From the NCBI GenBank assembly GCA_021848385.1, contig JAJZUQ010000019.1:1-48740 (forward strand): 48,740 bases of DNA, written 5' to 3'. The translations under genes and the position numbers were made by a program. Position 1 is the stretch's first letter. Every line of letters begins with the position of its first letter. The notes below the pieces were generated by a model. It worked only from the letters and a program-made list of their open reading frames with translations. It did no database searches and had not been told where the DNA came from. This document shows positions 41,386-48,740 of the stretch, piece after piece. Source of the stretch: Deltaproteobacteria bacterium (GTDB taxonomy: Bacteria; Desulfobacterota; Desulfuromonadia; Geobacterales; Geobacteraceae).

Positions 41386-43401
41386 ATGGGAAGGGCGCTT
41401 CTTGAAACACACGGCCTGGTGCGCCGCTTCACCACGGGGGATCAGCAGGTAGACGTCCTCAAAGGGATTGATCTGACCATCAATGCCGGAGAGATGGTGG
41501 CCATTATCGGCGCGTCCGGTTCGGGCAAATCCACGCTGATGAATATCCTCGGCTGTCTGGACCGCCCCAGCGAGGGGAGCTACCGGATCGACGGACGGGA
41601 GACCGGCAGCCTCTCCGATGAAGAACTTGCCAGTCTCCGGCGGGACTACTTCGGCTTCATCTTCCAGCGTTATCACCTGCTGCCGCACCTGACCGCCACC
41701 CAGAATGCCGAAATGCCGGCAATCTATGCCGGGGTGAACAAGCATGCCCGGCAGGAACGTGCCAGCAAACTACTTGAGCGCCTTGGTCTTGGTGATCGTA
41801 GCGAGCATCGCCCCAACCAGCTTTCCGGCGGCCAGCAGCAGCGGGTCAGTATCGCCAGGGCGCTGATGAACGGCGGCGACGTCATCCTGGCCGATGAACC
41901 GACTGGCGCCCTGGACAGTAAAAGCGGCAAGGAAATGATGGCGGTACTCCATGAACTGCACGCCAATGGCCATACCATCATCCTGGTCACCCACGACCAG
42001 CAGGTCGCCGCCCATGCCGAACGGATCATCGAGATCAGTGACGGGGTGATTGTCCGGGATGAGGTAAATCCTGACACCCAACATCGTAGGGGCGGCGCTT
42101 GCTCCGCCCAATTGGGGTGCGGCATGCAGCGCCCCTACAGCACCGCACAAGGAAGCAGCGAGGACAGCGGCAAGATGGCTGTTTTTCAGCGACCTTTCCA
42201 GGCGGCCTGGGGGCGCTTTGCCGAAGCCTTCAAGATGGCTATGATCGCCATGCTCTCCCACCGCATGCGGACCCTGCTGACCATGCTCGGGATCATCATC
42301 GGCATAACCTCGGTTGTTTCGGTGGTGGCGCTGGGGCAGGGGGCGCAACAGAAGGTCATCAAGGACATCAGCGCCATGGGGACGAACGTTATCGACGTGA
42401 ACCCCGGCAAGGACTGGGGGGACGAGGACGCTGCCAGTATCCAGACCCTCGTGCAGTCCGACTTGGAGGCGCTGAAAGCACAGGTGTACGTGGACAGCGC
42501 ATCCCCGGCAACCGGGGGGAGCCAGTTGCTTCGCTACCGCAACGCCACCGCTAATGCCTCGGTTAACGGCGTGAGCGAAGAGTACTTCCGGGTCAAGGGG
42601 TACGACATCGCCGACGGCATCGCCTTTACCGTTGATGAGGTGAAGCAGCAGGCCCAGGTGGTGGTGATCGACCAGAACACCCGTAAGAAGTTCTTCGCCA
42701 ACGAGGACCCCCTCGGCAAGATACTCTTCATCGGCGAACTCCCCTGCCGGGTCATCGGCGTCACCAAGGAGAAGGACGGTCCCATGGGGAACAGCTCGAA
42801 CCTTGAGGTCTGGATTCCCTACAGTTCCGCCATGAACCGGCTGCTGGGACAGCAGTATTTCAGCTCCATCTCGGTGCGGGTCAAGGACGGCATCTCCAAC
42901 CAGGTGGCGGAGCAGAGCATCACCAGGCTGATCACTCAGCGTCACGGCCGCAAGGACTTCTATACCAACAGCAGCGACAGCATCATGAAGACCATCAATA
43001 AGACCACCACCACCCTGAAGCTGATGATCTCGGCCATTGCCGTCATCTCCCTCATCGTCGGCGGCATCGGCGTCATGAACATCATGCTGGTATCGGTGAC
43101 GGAGCGGACCCATGAGATCGGCATCCGGATGGCGGTCGGGGCACGTCAGGAGGATATCATGCAGCAATTTCTCATCGAGTCGGTGCTGGTCTGCCTGTTG
43201 GGGGGGATGATCGGCATCGTCTGCTCCTGGGGAGTCGGCAAGGTGTTTTCCCTCTTCGTGACGAGCTTTGCCATGCAGTTTTCACTCATGTCCATTGTCT
43301 CGGCATTTTTCTGTTCAACTTTGATCGGTGTCATCTTCGGATTCCTTCCGGCGCGGAACGCGGCGCGGCTGGATCCGATCGAAGCGCTGGCACGGGAGTA
43401 G
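41386..43401 (+). CDS. macB: MacB-like ABC exporter with repeat-derived linker
   Basis: MacB is a membrane ATPase that drives export of macrolides, peptides or other periplasmic substrates through MacA and a TolC-type channel. The 671-residue protein has an N-terminal ATPase (Walker A GASGSGKST, signature LSGGQQQRVSIARAL, Walker B VILADEPTGALD). One membrane segment follows (RTLLTMLGIIIGITSVVSVVAL), then a periplasmic domain and three C-terminal segments with the FtsX block VSVTERTHEIGIRMAVGAR. The cytoplasmic linker (about residues 234-251) is coded by a palindromic repeat. It starts two bases after macA. Confidence 0.92.
   Translation: MGRALLETHGLVRRFTTGDQQVDVLKGIDLTINAGEMVAIIGASGSGKSTLMNILGCLDRPSEGSYRIDGRETGSLSDEELASLRRDYFGFIFQRYHLLPHLTATQNAEMPAIYAGVNKHARQERASKLLERLGLGDRSEHRPNQLSGGQQQRVSIARALMNGGDVILADEPTGALDSKSGKEMMAVLHELHANGHTIILVTHDQQVAAHAERIIEISDGVIVRDEVNPDTQHRRGGACSAQLGCGMQRPYSTAQGSSEDSGKMAVFQRPFQAAWGRFAEAFKMAMIAMLSHRMRTLLTMLGIIIGITSVVSVVALGQGAQQKVIKDISAMGTNVIDVNPGKDWGDEDAASIQTLVQSDLEALKAQVYVDSASPATGGSQLLRYRNATANASVNGVSEEYFRVKGYDIADGIAFTVDEVKQQAQVVVIDQNTRKKFFANEDPLGKILFIGELPCRVIGVTKEKDGPMGNSSNLEVWIPYSSAMNRLLGQQYFSSISVRVKDGISNQVAEQSITRLITQRHGRKDFYTNSSDSIMKTINKTTTTLKLMISAIAVISLIVGGIGVMNIMLVSVTERTHEIGIRMAVGARQEDIMQQFLIESVLVCLLGGMIGIVCSWGVGKVFSLFVTSFAMQFSLMSIVSAFFCSTLIGVIFGFLPARNAARLDPIEALARE
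42086..42138. repeat. Palindromic repeat inside macB
   Basis: GTAGGGGCG (42086-42094) is mirrored by GCGCCCCTAC (42129-42138), with GGCGCTTGC and GCATGCAGC between. The REP-like element is read through in frame and gives a Gly/Arg/Cys-rich linker between the MacB ATPase and its first membrane segment. Confidence 0.7.
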
Positions 43402-43406
43402 CACGC

Positions 43407-44966
43407 ATGAACACGTTATCTTGCAAACAGCAGTTTGTTACCGCAAAGGCGCAAAGAGCGCAAATAAATTCGGTGGGTTATACAAAAACAACCAATATCC
43501 GGTCCGGTGAACATCATGAGCATGAAAACATAATTATTATCCTTGGCGTCCTTTGCGTCTTTGCGGTTCAATTGCTTTCTTCTGGTTTATCAAAGTACAG
43601 ATACACAGTTGTGGTGCCGATGATGCTCCTCCTGGCTGGCTGCAGCGGACTGCTCCCCCGGAGCCAGTACGTCCGGCCGGACGTGTCAGTGCCGCAGCAA
43701 TGGCAGGCGACAGCCGTCACCGGCTCATCCGTTGCCACGAAAGATCAGTGGTGGCGTGACTTCAACGATCCGACCCTGAGCGAACTGATCGAGCGGGCGC
43801 TCACAACCAACAACGACCTGGCGGCAGCCACGATCAAGGTAAAACGGGCTCAGCTCTCATCCAGGCTTACTGATACCAACCTGACCCCGACCGTCTCAGC
43901 CAGTGCCACCAGCAGCCTGAATCGGGACCTTAACAACCACAGGGACACCAAGACGAGCGGTGTCACCGGTGCCGCAAGCTATGAGCTGGATCTGTGGGGA
44001 AGGCTTGCCAGCGCACGCGACGCCAGCCGATGGGAAGCGGAGGCGACCGAGTCTGACCGGCAGAGCACGGCATTGGCGCTGATCGGTACCACGGCAGCCG
44101 ATTACTGGCAGATCGCCTACTTGAACGGGCTGATTGACACCGCCCACGCGAGCATCGCTTATGCCGGGAAAATCCTCGAACTGGTGGAAGTGAAATACCA
44201 GGCCGGGGCCGTTTCCTCCCTGGACCTGGTTCAGGCCAGGCAGACAGTCGCCTCCCAGCGTGCCGAATTGACGCAGCTTCTTCGGCAGCGCACGGAGGCG
44301 CGCAACGCCCTGGCGATCCTGTTCGACCAGGCGCCGGAGAACAGCGTGCCCGAACGGCAACGATTGCCGGACGAAGTACTTCCGACGGTTTCTGCCGGAC
44401 TCCCCGCAAGCCTGCTGGCTCAACGTCCCGACCTGAAGGGAGCGGAACAGAGGCTCAGGAAATACCTGGCTACCATCGACACTACCCGGGCGAGTTACTA
44501 TCCGGCCTTCACCCTCACCGGCACCCTTGGTACGAGCAGCACCAGTCTGTTGAACGTTCTGCAAAACCCTTACGCCGCCTTGGGAGCCGGTTTGACGCTG
44601 CCGTTCATCCAGTGGAATACCATGAAACTGAACGTGGAGATCTCGAAGACGGAGTACGAGGAGGCGGTCGTAAACTTCCGCCAGACACTCTACTCCGCCC
44701 TGAGCGACGTGGAGAACGCCTTGGCGGGCCGAACCCGTTACGAAGAGGAGAACAAGCTCCTGGAAGAGTCTCTGGCCCTGGCGCGGAAGGCGGAGGAACT
44801 GGCCGAAGTCCGCTATCGTGCAGGGGCGACCCCTTTGCAGTCATGGCTGGATGCCCAGGAGAGCCGGCGGAGCGCGGAAAAATCGTTGGCGCAGAACCGG
44901 CTGAATCGTCTCACCAGCCAGATGAAACTGTACCAGGCCCTCGGAGGAGGCACGAACCTGCGATAG
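43407..44966 (+). CDS. TolC/NodT-family outer-membrane efflux lipoprotein
   Basis: This is the outer-membrane channel for MacAB. From about residue 70 the product is a normal NodT/OprM-type protein: lipobox LLAGC, SQYVRPDVSVPQQW, DLWGRLASARDAS, YWQIAYLNGLIDTA and the second repeat with LAQRPDLKGAEQRL. GGGAG lies eight bases before the ATG at 43407, but the first 55 residues are mostly coded by an inserted inverted-repeat element. A second possible start, TTG 43572, gives a short lipoprotein signal (MLSSGLSKYRYTVVVPMMLLLAGC as the tail). The gene follows macB by five bases. Confidence 0.9.
   Translation: MNTLSCKQQFVTAKAQRAQINSVGYTKTTNIRSGEHHEHENIIIILGVLCVFAVQLLSSGLSKYRYTVVVPMMLLLAGCSGLLPRSQYVRPDVSVPQQWQATAVTGSSVATKDQWWRDFNDPTLSELIERALTTNNDLAAATIKVKRAQLSSRLTDTNLTPTVSASATSSLNRDLNNHRDTKTSGVTGAASYELDLWGRLASARDASRWEAEATESDRQSTALALIGTTAADYWQIAYLNGLIDTAHASIAYAGKILELVEVKYQAGAVSSLDLVQARQTVASQRAELTQLLRQRTEARNALAILFDQAPENSVPERQRLPDEVLPTVSAGLPASLLAQRPDLKGAEQRLRKYLATIDTTRASYYPAFTLTGTLGTSSTSLLNVLQNPYAALGAGLTLPFIQWNTMKLNVEISKTEYEEAVVNFRQTLYSALSDVENALAGRTRYEEENKLLEESLALARKAEELAEVRYRAGATPLQSWLDAQESRRSAEKSLAQNRLNRLTSQMKLYQALGGGTNLR
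43440..43567. repeat. 128-bp inverted-repeat element in the channel gene's 5' end
   Basis: The left arm at 43440-43464 (ACCGCAAAGGCGCAAAGAGC onward) and the right arm at 43543-43567 are imperfect inverted repeats of 25 bases with about four mismatches. The middle is AT-rich, unlike the gene. The element lies between the macB-coupled ATG and the lipobox of the channel protein. Confidence 0.75.
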
Positions 44967-45089
44967 TACCAATTCCACATCAAGGCGCTATCTGCGTTGG
45001 CTCGTCTTCGGCTCATCAACGTACTGTCTGTACGCCTGCGTCGCCTCAATCCTCGCCGCCTTGATTTCATCCTTGATCTGAAATTGGTA
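44967..45089. repeat. 123-bp MITE-like element after the channel gene
   Basis: It starts TACCAATTCCACATCAAGG right after the stop codon and ends with the inverted copy (CCTTGATCTGAAATTGGTA). CAAGGCG and CGCCTTG lie further in. No open frame in it looks genuine. The ends are those of a small non-autonomous palindromic element. Confidence 0.75.
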
Positions 45090-45267
45090 TAACACCACCA
45101 CCATTCCATGGTATCCACGGCGCCAGGTCGGGGAACCATTGGCCGCGGTGCGGTACCTCCCCGCATCGCGGCCCTTTGTAAACAGCCCCTCGTGCTTTGA
45201 CAATCCCGAAATATTGATTACTCTTGCTAGCAGAGTCCACACCATCAAGCTTTTACCGAGGAGCCCG

Positions 45268-47742
45268 ATGCAGACCCTGCTCGACCTGTTCCACACGTTT
45301 TCTCCCCGCGGAGAGAAGAGCGCCCTGGTTTATCGTACCGGGGTGCGTCGTCTCTCCCTCTCCTACCGGGAGCTCGCCGACTTTTCCCTCCGGATGAACG
45401 GCTGGCTGGCTGCCCAGGGGGTCGGAGCGGGGGATCGGGTGGTCATCTGGGGGCCCAATTCTCCCTGGTGGGTTGTTGCTTTCTGGGGGGTGACGGCCCG
45501 GGGTGGGGTGGTAGTACCGGTGGATTTCATGTCGGGTCGGGAGCGGGCCGAGACCATTGCCCGCCTGACCGACGCCCGCTTGGTCATCCAGAGCCGCTTC
45601 AAGGCAGAACGGTTGACCGGCTGGCCGACGGTCATGCTGGAAGAGTTACCGTACCTCCTTGCCGATACGCCTCCCTTGGCGGACACCGCAACTCCGAACC
45701 CGGACGACATGGCCCAGCTCATCTACACCTCGGGGACCACCGGCAACCCCAAGGGGGTGATCCTTACCCACCGCAACCTGATGGCCAATCTCCTCCAGGT
45801 GAACGGCCATATCCCCGTCGTGACGGACCGGTTCAGGTTCCTTTCCCTCCTTCCCCTTTCCCATATGTTCGAGCAGATGGGGGGCTTTTTCACCCCCCTC
45901 TACCGGGGGAGTGCCATCGTCTACCTCCGCACGCTCAAGCCGTCGGCCATCATGGAAGCACTGGCGGAGGAGGATGTCTACGCCGTCATTGCCGTCCCCC
46001 GCCTGTTGCAGCTGCTGCAGACCTCCATCATGGGGGAGCTGGCGGTACGGCATCTGAAAAGGCCGGTCGGCTGGCTTTTGGAGCGTTCGGCGGGTCTCTC
46101 CCCGGCCGCAAGAAAACGGCTCTTTTTTCCGATCCAGCGTAAGTTCGGTCCCCATTTCACCCTCTTCGTCTCTGGCGGCGCCCCCCTCGACCCGGAGGTG
46201 TTCCGGTTCTGGAGCGGCCTCGGTTTCACGGTGGTGGAGGGGTACGGACTGACCGAATGCGCACCGGTCCTGACCGCCAATACCATGGAGCGGCAGCTGG
46301 TCGGGTCGGTCGGTCTGCCGCTGCCAGGTGTGGAGATCAGGCTGGACGAGCGCCAGGTTCTGGCCCGTGGCGAGAATGTTTTCCCCGGTTATTACGGCAA
46401 TGACGACGCCACGCGCGCCGCCTTCACCGCCGATGGCTGGTTCAGGACCGGTGACCTGGGGGAGATCGATGCCGAGGGGTGGCTCCATATCCGGGGGCGG
46501 GAAAAGGAACTCATCGTCACGGGGGCGGGAATCAACGTCTATCCCGACGAAGTGGAAGGGGTGCTCGGGCGGGTAAAAGGGTTGCGGGAGGGGTGCGTGA
46601 TCGGTCTCGACCGGGGGGCGGGGGAGGAAGTGCATGCGGTCCTCATCCTGGACGGGAGCGGCCGACCTGCTGATGAGATCGTCAGGGAGGCCAATGCCGG
46701 CCTGGATACGCTGCACCAGATCACCGGCTTTTCCCTCTGGACCGAGGCGGAATTCCCCAAGACCACCACCCTCAAGGTCCGCAAGTTCCTGGTGAAGGAG
46801 AAACTCAAGCAGGGGCGCGAAGTCGCAGGTGGAGTGGCCGCGGATCTCCTTGCCGGACTCATCGCCCGGGCAACCGGGGCTTCCCCCGCGGAAATCCGCG
46901 AGGACGCGTTCCTGGTTGCGGATCTGGGGCTTACCTCCATCGGCCGGCTGGAACTGGTCAATTTTCTGGAGCAGGAGTTCCGCCTCGACCTGGAAGATTC
47001 ACTCATCGGACCCCAGACCCGGGTGAGCGACCTGCGTGCCATCGTTGCCCGGCGGGAAAAGGTGGAAAGCCGCGACCGGTTCCGGTTCTGGCCGAACAGT
47101 CCCTGGGGGCGCTTCATCCGGATGGCCTGCGACCTCGTTATCCACCGGCCGCTCCTTGCCTGCTTCGTCCGGTTGCGGGTCGAGGGTTCCCACCGGCTGG
47201 CGGATCTTGACAGGCCGGTGCTGTTTGCCGCCAACCATATCAGCTATTTCGACCAGCCGACCATCATGTCCGCCTTGCCAAGCTCCCTGCGCTACCGGAC
47301 CGCCACGGCAGTCTGGGCTGAGTTCTTCTTCCAGAATTTCCGCAACATCTTTCAGCAGCTCTGGAAGCGTTCCACCTACGAGTACGGCACTATCGCCCTC
47401 AACCTCTTTCCCCTCCCCCAGACCCGCGGCTTTCGCAGCTCTCTCCGCTTCATGGGGCGGCTGGCGGACCGCGGCATAAACCTGCTGGTCTTCCCTGAAG
47501 GGGAGCGGTCAGAGGACGGCAGCCTGCTTCCGTTCAAACAGGGGCTCGGCATCATGGTCCAGGAACTGGAGATGCCGGTGGTGCCGGTCAGGATACGGGG
47601 GCTAGAGTATGTCTACCCCCGCGGGGCACCCTGGCCGAAACGGGGAGATGTGACTGTCACCTTCGGCGAGCCGCTCCGCTTCCGGGGGGAAGGGGCGGAG
47701 GAGATCGTTGCCGCTACCCGGCGGGCGATAGAAGGGTTATGA
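45268..47742 (+). CDS. Acyl-activating enzyme, acyl carrier and PlsC acyltransferase fusion
   Basis: The 824-residue protein joins three activities. Residues 1-530 are an AMP-forming acyl-CoA/ACP ligase (YTSGTTGNPKG at 153-163, GYGLTECAPV, GWFRTGDLGEID and a terminal KTTTLKVRKF). Residues about 530-600 are an acyl carrier domain with the phosphopantetheine Ser557 (DLGLTSIGRLEL). Residues about 625-824 are a PlsC-type acyltransferase (HX4D from His657 to Asp662, FPEGERS at 742-748). It could activate a free fatty acid, load its own carrier and acylate a lysolipid, similar to the enterobacterial Aas. The ATG at 45268 has GAGGAG upstream; the frame to 45139 is rejected. Confidence 0.9.
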   Translation: MQTLLDLFHTFSPRGEKSALVYRTGVRRLSLSYRELADFSLRMNGWLAAQGVGAGDRVVIWGPNSPWWVVAFWGVTARGGVVVPVDFMSGRERAETIARLTDARLVIQSRFKAERLTGWPTVMLEELPYLLADTPPLADTATPNPDDMAQLIYTSGTTGNPKGVILTHRNLMANLLQVNGHIPVVTDRFRFLSLLPLSHMFEQMGGFFTPLYRGSAIVYLRTLKPSAIMEALAEEDVYAVIAVPRLLQLLQTSIMGELAVRHLKRPVGWLLERSAGLSPAARKRLFFPIQRKFGPHFTLFVSGGAPLDPEVFRFWSGLGFTVVEGYGLTECAPVLTANTMERQLVGSVGLPLPGVEIRLDERQVLARGENVFPGYYGNDDATRAAFTADGWFRTGDLGEIDAEGWLHIRGREKELIVTGAGINVYPDEVEGVLGRVKGLREGCVIGLDRGAGEEVHAVLILDGSGRPADEIVREANAGLDTLHQITGFSLWTEAEFPKTTTLKVRKFLVKEKLKQGREVAGGVAADLLAGLIARATGASPAEIREDAFLVADLGLTSIGRLELVNFLEQEFRLDLEDSLIGPQTRVSDLRAIVARREKVESRDRFRFWPNSPWGRFIRMACDLVIHRPLLACFVRLRVEGSHRLADLDRPVLFAANHISYFDQPTIMSALPSSLRYRTATAVWAEFFFQNFRNIFQQLWKRSTYEYGTIALNLFPLPQTRGFRSSLRFMGRLADRGINLLVFPEGERSEDGSLLPFKQGLGIMVQELEMPVVPVRIRGLEYVYPRGAPWPKRGDVTVTFGEPLRFRGEGAEEIVAATRRAIEGL

Positions 47743-47764
47743 GGCAGCTACAATTCGTTCCCTA

Positions 47765-47787
47765 CCCCCTCCCATCAAGGGAGGGGG
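47765..47787. repeat. Strong GC hairpin after the acyltransferase fusion gene
   Basis: CCCCCTCCC (47765-47773) pairs with GGGAGGGGG (47779-47787) around ATCAA, 22 bases after the stop codon. It could act as a terminator, but only ATTAGTT follows, without a T tract. Confidence 0.6.
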
Positions 47788-47808
47788 ATTAGTTACGATC
47801 GGAAAAGG

Positions 47809-48565
47809 GGACAGATTTATTTTAAATTGCTAATTAACTGTAGTTATGTTATGGCTGACGCATGCCAAGAACTGCCCGCATAGTAATAAGCGGTTACCCG
47901 CACCACATAATCCAGCGCGGCCACAATAGACAGGTGGTATTTGCCTGCGATGAGGACTACCTGCATTACCTTGACAATCTGCGCGAGTGGAAAGAAAAGC
48001 TGGAGTGCAAGGTCTATGCGTACTGCTTGATGACCAACCATGTCCACCTGGTAATCGAACCAAGCGAAGACGAAAGAAGACTCGCGCAGCTCATGAAGCG
48101 GATTGCGGGGCGGCAGACAAGATATGTGAACAAGCTCGAAAAGCGCACCGGCAGCCTATGGGAAGGTCGCTACAAATCGAGTCCTATCAGCACCAATGAG
48201 TACCTTCTGGCATGCTGCCGCTATGTGGAATTAAATCCTGTCCGGGCCGGCATAGTAGGAGAACCTGGTGGATACAGATGGTCGAGCTATGGAAGGAAGA
48301 TCGGCAGTCAGAATGAGGATTGGCTGGATTTTGATCCATGCTACCTGGGACTTGCCGGCTCGGCAAAGAAGCGGGCGGATAAATACCGGGATTGGGTGGC
48401 AGGGACGATTCCGGAAGGGGAATGGGAGTTAATCCGGCAATCCCTTCAGCGAGGCCAGCTAACCGGCAGCAATAGGTTTGTGGATGAGATTGAGCAGAAG
48501 ATCGAAAAGCGGGTGGAGTTTCGGGGACAGGGGCGTCCGAGGAAGGCTGTAAAATAAATCTGTCC
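47809..48565 (+). mobile_element. Y1-transposase element with 15-bp inverted repeats
   Basis: GGACAGATTTATTTT (47809-47823) and its exact complement (48551-48565) bracket the transposase gene; the right repeat contains the stop codon. No target-site duplication is evident, which fits a Y1-type enzyme. The unit may be mobile itself or mark the ends used by a REP-associated transposase. Confidence 0.65.
47862..48557 (+). CDS. REP-associated tyrosine (Y1) transposase
   Basis: The 231-residue protein is a single-strand HUH transposase of the Y1/RAYT group. It starts PRTARIVISGYPHHIIQRGHNRQ and has the histidine pair His60-Val-His62 in CLMTNHVHLV. The GSLWEGRYKSS block follows, and the likely nucleophile Tyr121 lies in CRYVELNPVRAG. 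Such enzymes cut and join REP-type hairpins and may spread them. The window holds several palindromic elements, though none obviously matches its flanking repeats. No clear ribosome-binding site is seen before ATG 47862. The protein looks complete. Confidence 0.9.
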   Translation: MPRTARIVISGYPHHIIQRGHNRQVVFACDEDYLHYLDNLREWKEKLECKVYAYCLMTNHVHLVIEPSEDERRLAQLMKRIAGRQTRYVNKLEKRTGSLWEGRYKSSPISTNEYLLACCRYVELNPVRAGIVGEPGGYRWSSYGRKIGSQNEDWLDFDPCYLGLAGSAKKRADKYRDWVAGTIPEGEWELIRQSLQRGQLTGSNRFVDEIEQKIEKRVEFRGQGRPRKAVK

Positions 48566-48740
48566 GTACGCAGTAACAACTGCTTGATCTTACAGGTTAA
48601 AGTCCTGTCCGGAGAGTTGTCCGATTCGCCCCGGTAGCTCAAGGGAGCGGCGTTCTGGTAACAGAGGGTCGTAAGTTCCCAATTGGCAAAGAAGCAGGCC
48701 GTAACGCAAGTGAACCCGGATGTAGCCTCGTAAAATTAAG
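48566..48740 (+). other. Structured non-coding end, possibly group II intron 5' part
   Basis: No protein gene is seen in the last 175 bases. Short stems and phrases such as CGTAACGCAAGTGAACCCGG resemble domain I of bacterial group II introns as remembered, and GTACGC right after the transposase repeat could be a variant 5' end. GCCCCGGTAGCTC (about 48627-48639) resembles a tRNA start, but no matching acceptor strand follows. The rest lies beyond the window. Confidence 0.3.

Noticed and set aside
41770..43167. 465-codon open frame on the minus strand
   Set aside because: It is antisense to macB and His/Asp/Gly-rich in the manner of shadow frames.
48627..48700. tRNA-like start GCCCCGGTAGCTC
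   Set aside because: No complementary acceptor strand, anticodon stem or normal T-loop follows, so it is not called as a tRNA.

Overview
The window looks like the chromosome of a Geobacter-type anaerobe (class Desulfuromonadia). The evidence is a pilP/pilQ-aroCKB block, a PxxKW cysteine-rich protein, housekeeping nifU-nifS, the futalosine-route enzyme MqnA, a lactate cluster with LutABC-like and GlcDF-like enzymes, and several families of short palindromic repeats. No rRNA, convincing tRNA or CRISPR array is visible. The left end cuts into pilP. The right end stops inside a structured non-coding sequence next to a transposase, so the window may be a draft contig.

1-10.6 kb, plus strand, is one dense housekeeping run. 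It holds the end of pilP, the secretin pilQ, shikimate genes aroC-aroK-aroB, a TPR protein, a roadblock/LC7 protein, aroQ, an Xaa-Pro peptidase, accB-accC for acetyl-CoA carboxylase and a GcvH-like lipoyl carrier. It closes with a strong terminator. 10.7-14.5 kb holds mqnA (menaquinone from chorismate, so metabolically linked to the aro genes), a membrane PAS-GGDEF-EAL protein and a convergent Nudix hydrolase. 14.5-18.8 kb holds the PxxKW protein, a phosphohexomutase and nifU-nifS. The nifU promoter overlaps a close match to the type 1 IscR operator.

18.9-24.0 kb, minus strand, is a branched-chain amino-acid ABC transporter operon, livKHMGF, followed by a CBS-pair protein. A UbiD-family decarboxylase is divergent from livK. 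26.4-35.1 kb is a lactate/2-hydroxyacid block: lutC and a lutB-lutA fusion on the minus strand, then lldP (with an unusual soluble insert), glcD-like and glcF-like genes and a FadR-type GntR regulator on the plus strand. Motifs of the FadR/LldR type (TNGTNNNACNA) lie in front of lldP, and one lies between livK and ubiD, which suggests a shared local regulator. Two copies of a roughly 125-145 bp palindromic repeat bracket glcD.

35.2-47.7 kb looks like envelope stress and export: a BaeSR-like two-component pair, two toxin-antitoxin pairs (hicAB and relE/xre), a Spy/CpxP protein, a small zinc-ribbon protein, macA-macB, a TolC/NodT-type outer-membrane factor and a three-domain acyl-activating/ACP/acyltransferase protein. 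This stretch is rich in small inverted-repeat elements. One lies in the MacB linker reading frame and one in the 5' coding region of the outer-membrane factor. A Y1/REP-associated transposase gene flanked by perfect 15-bp inverted repeats ends the window.

Functions are inferred from recognisable motifs and gene order read by eye. No database search was run.
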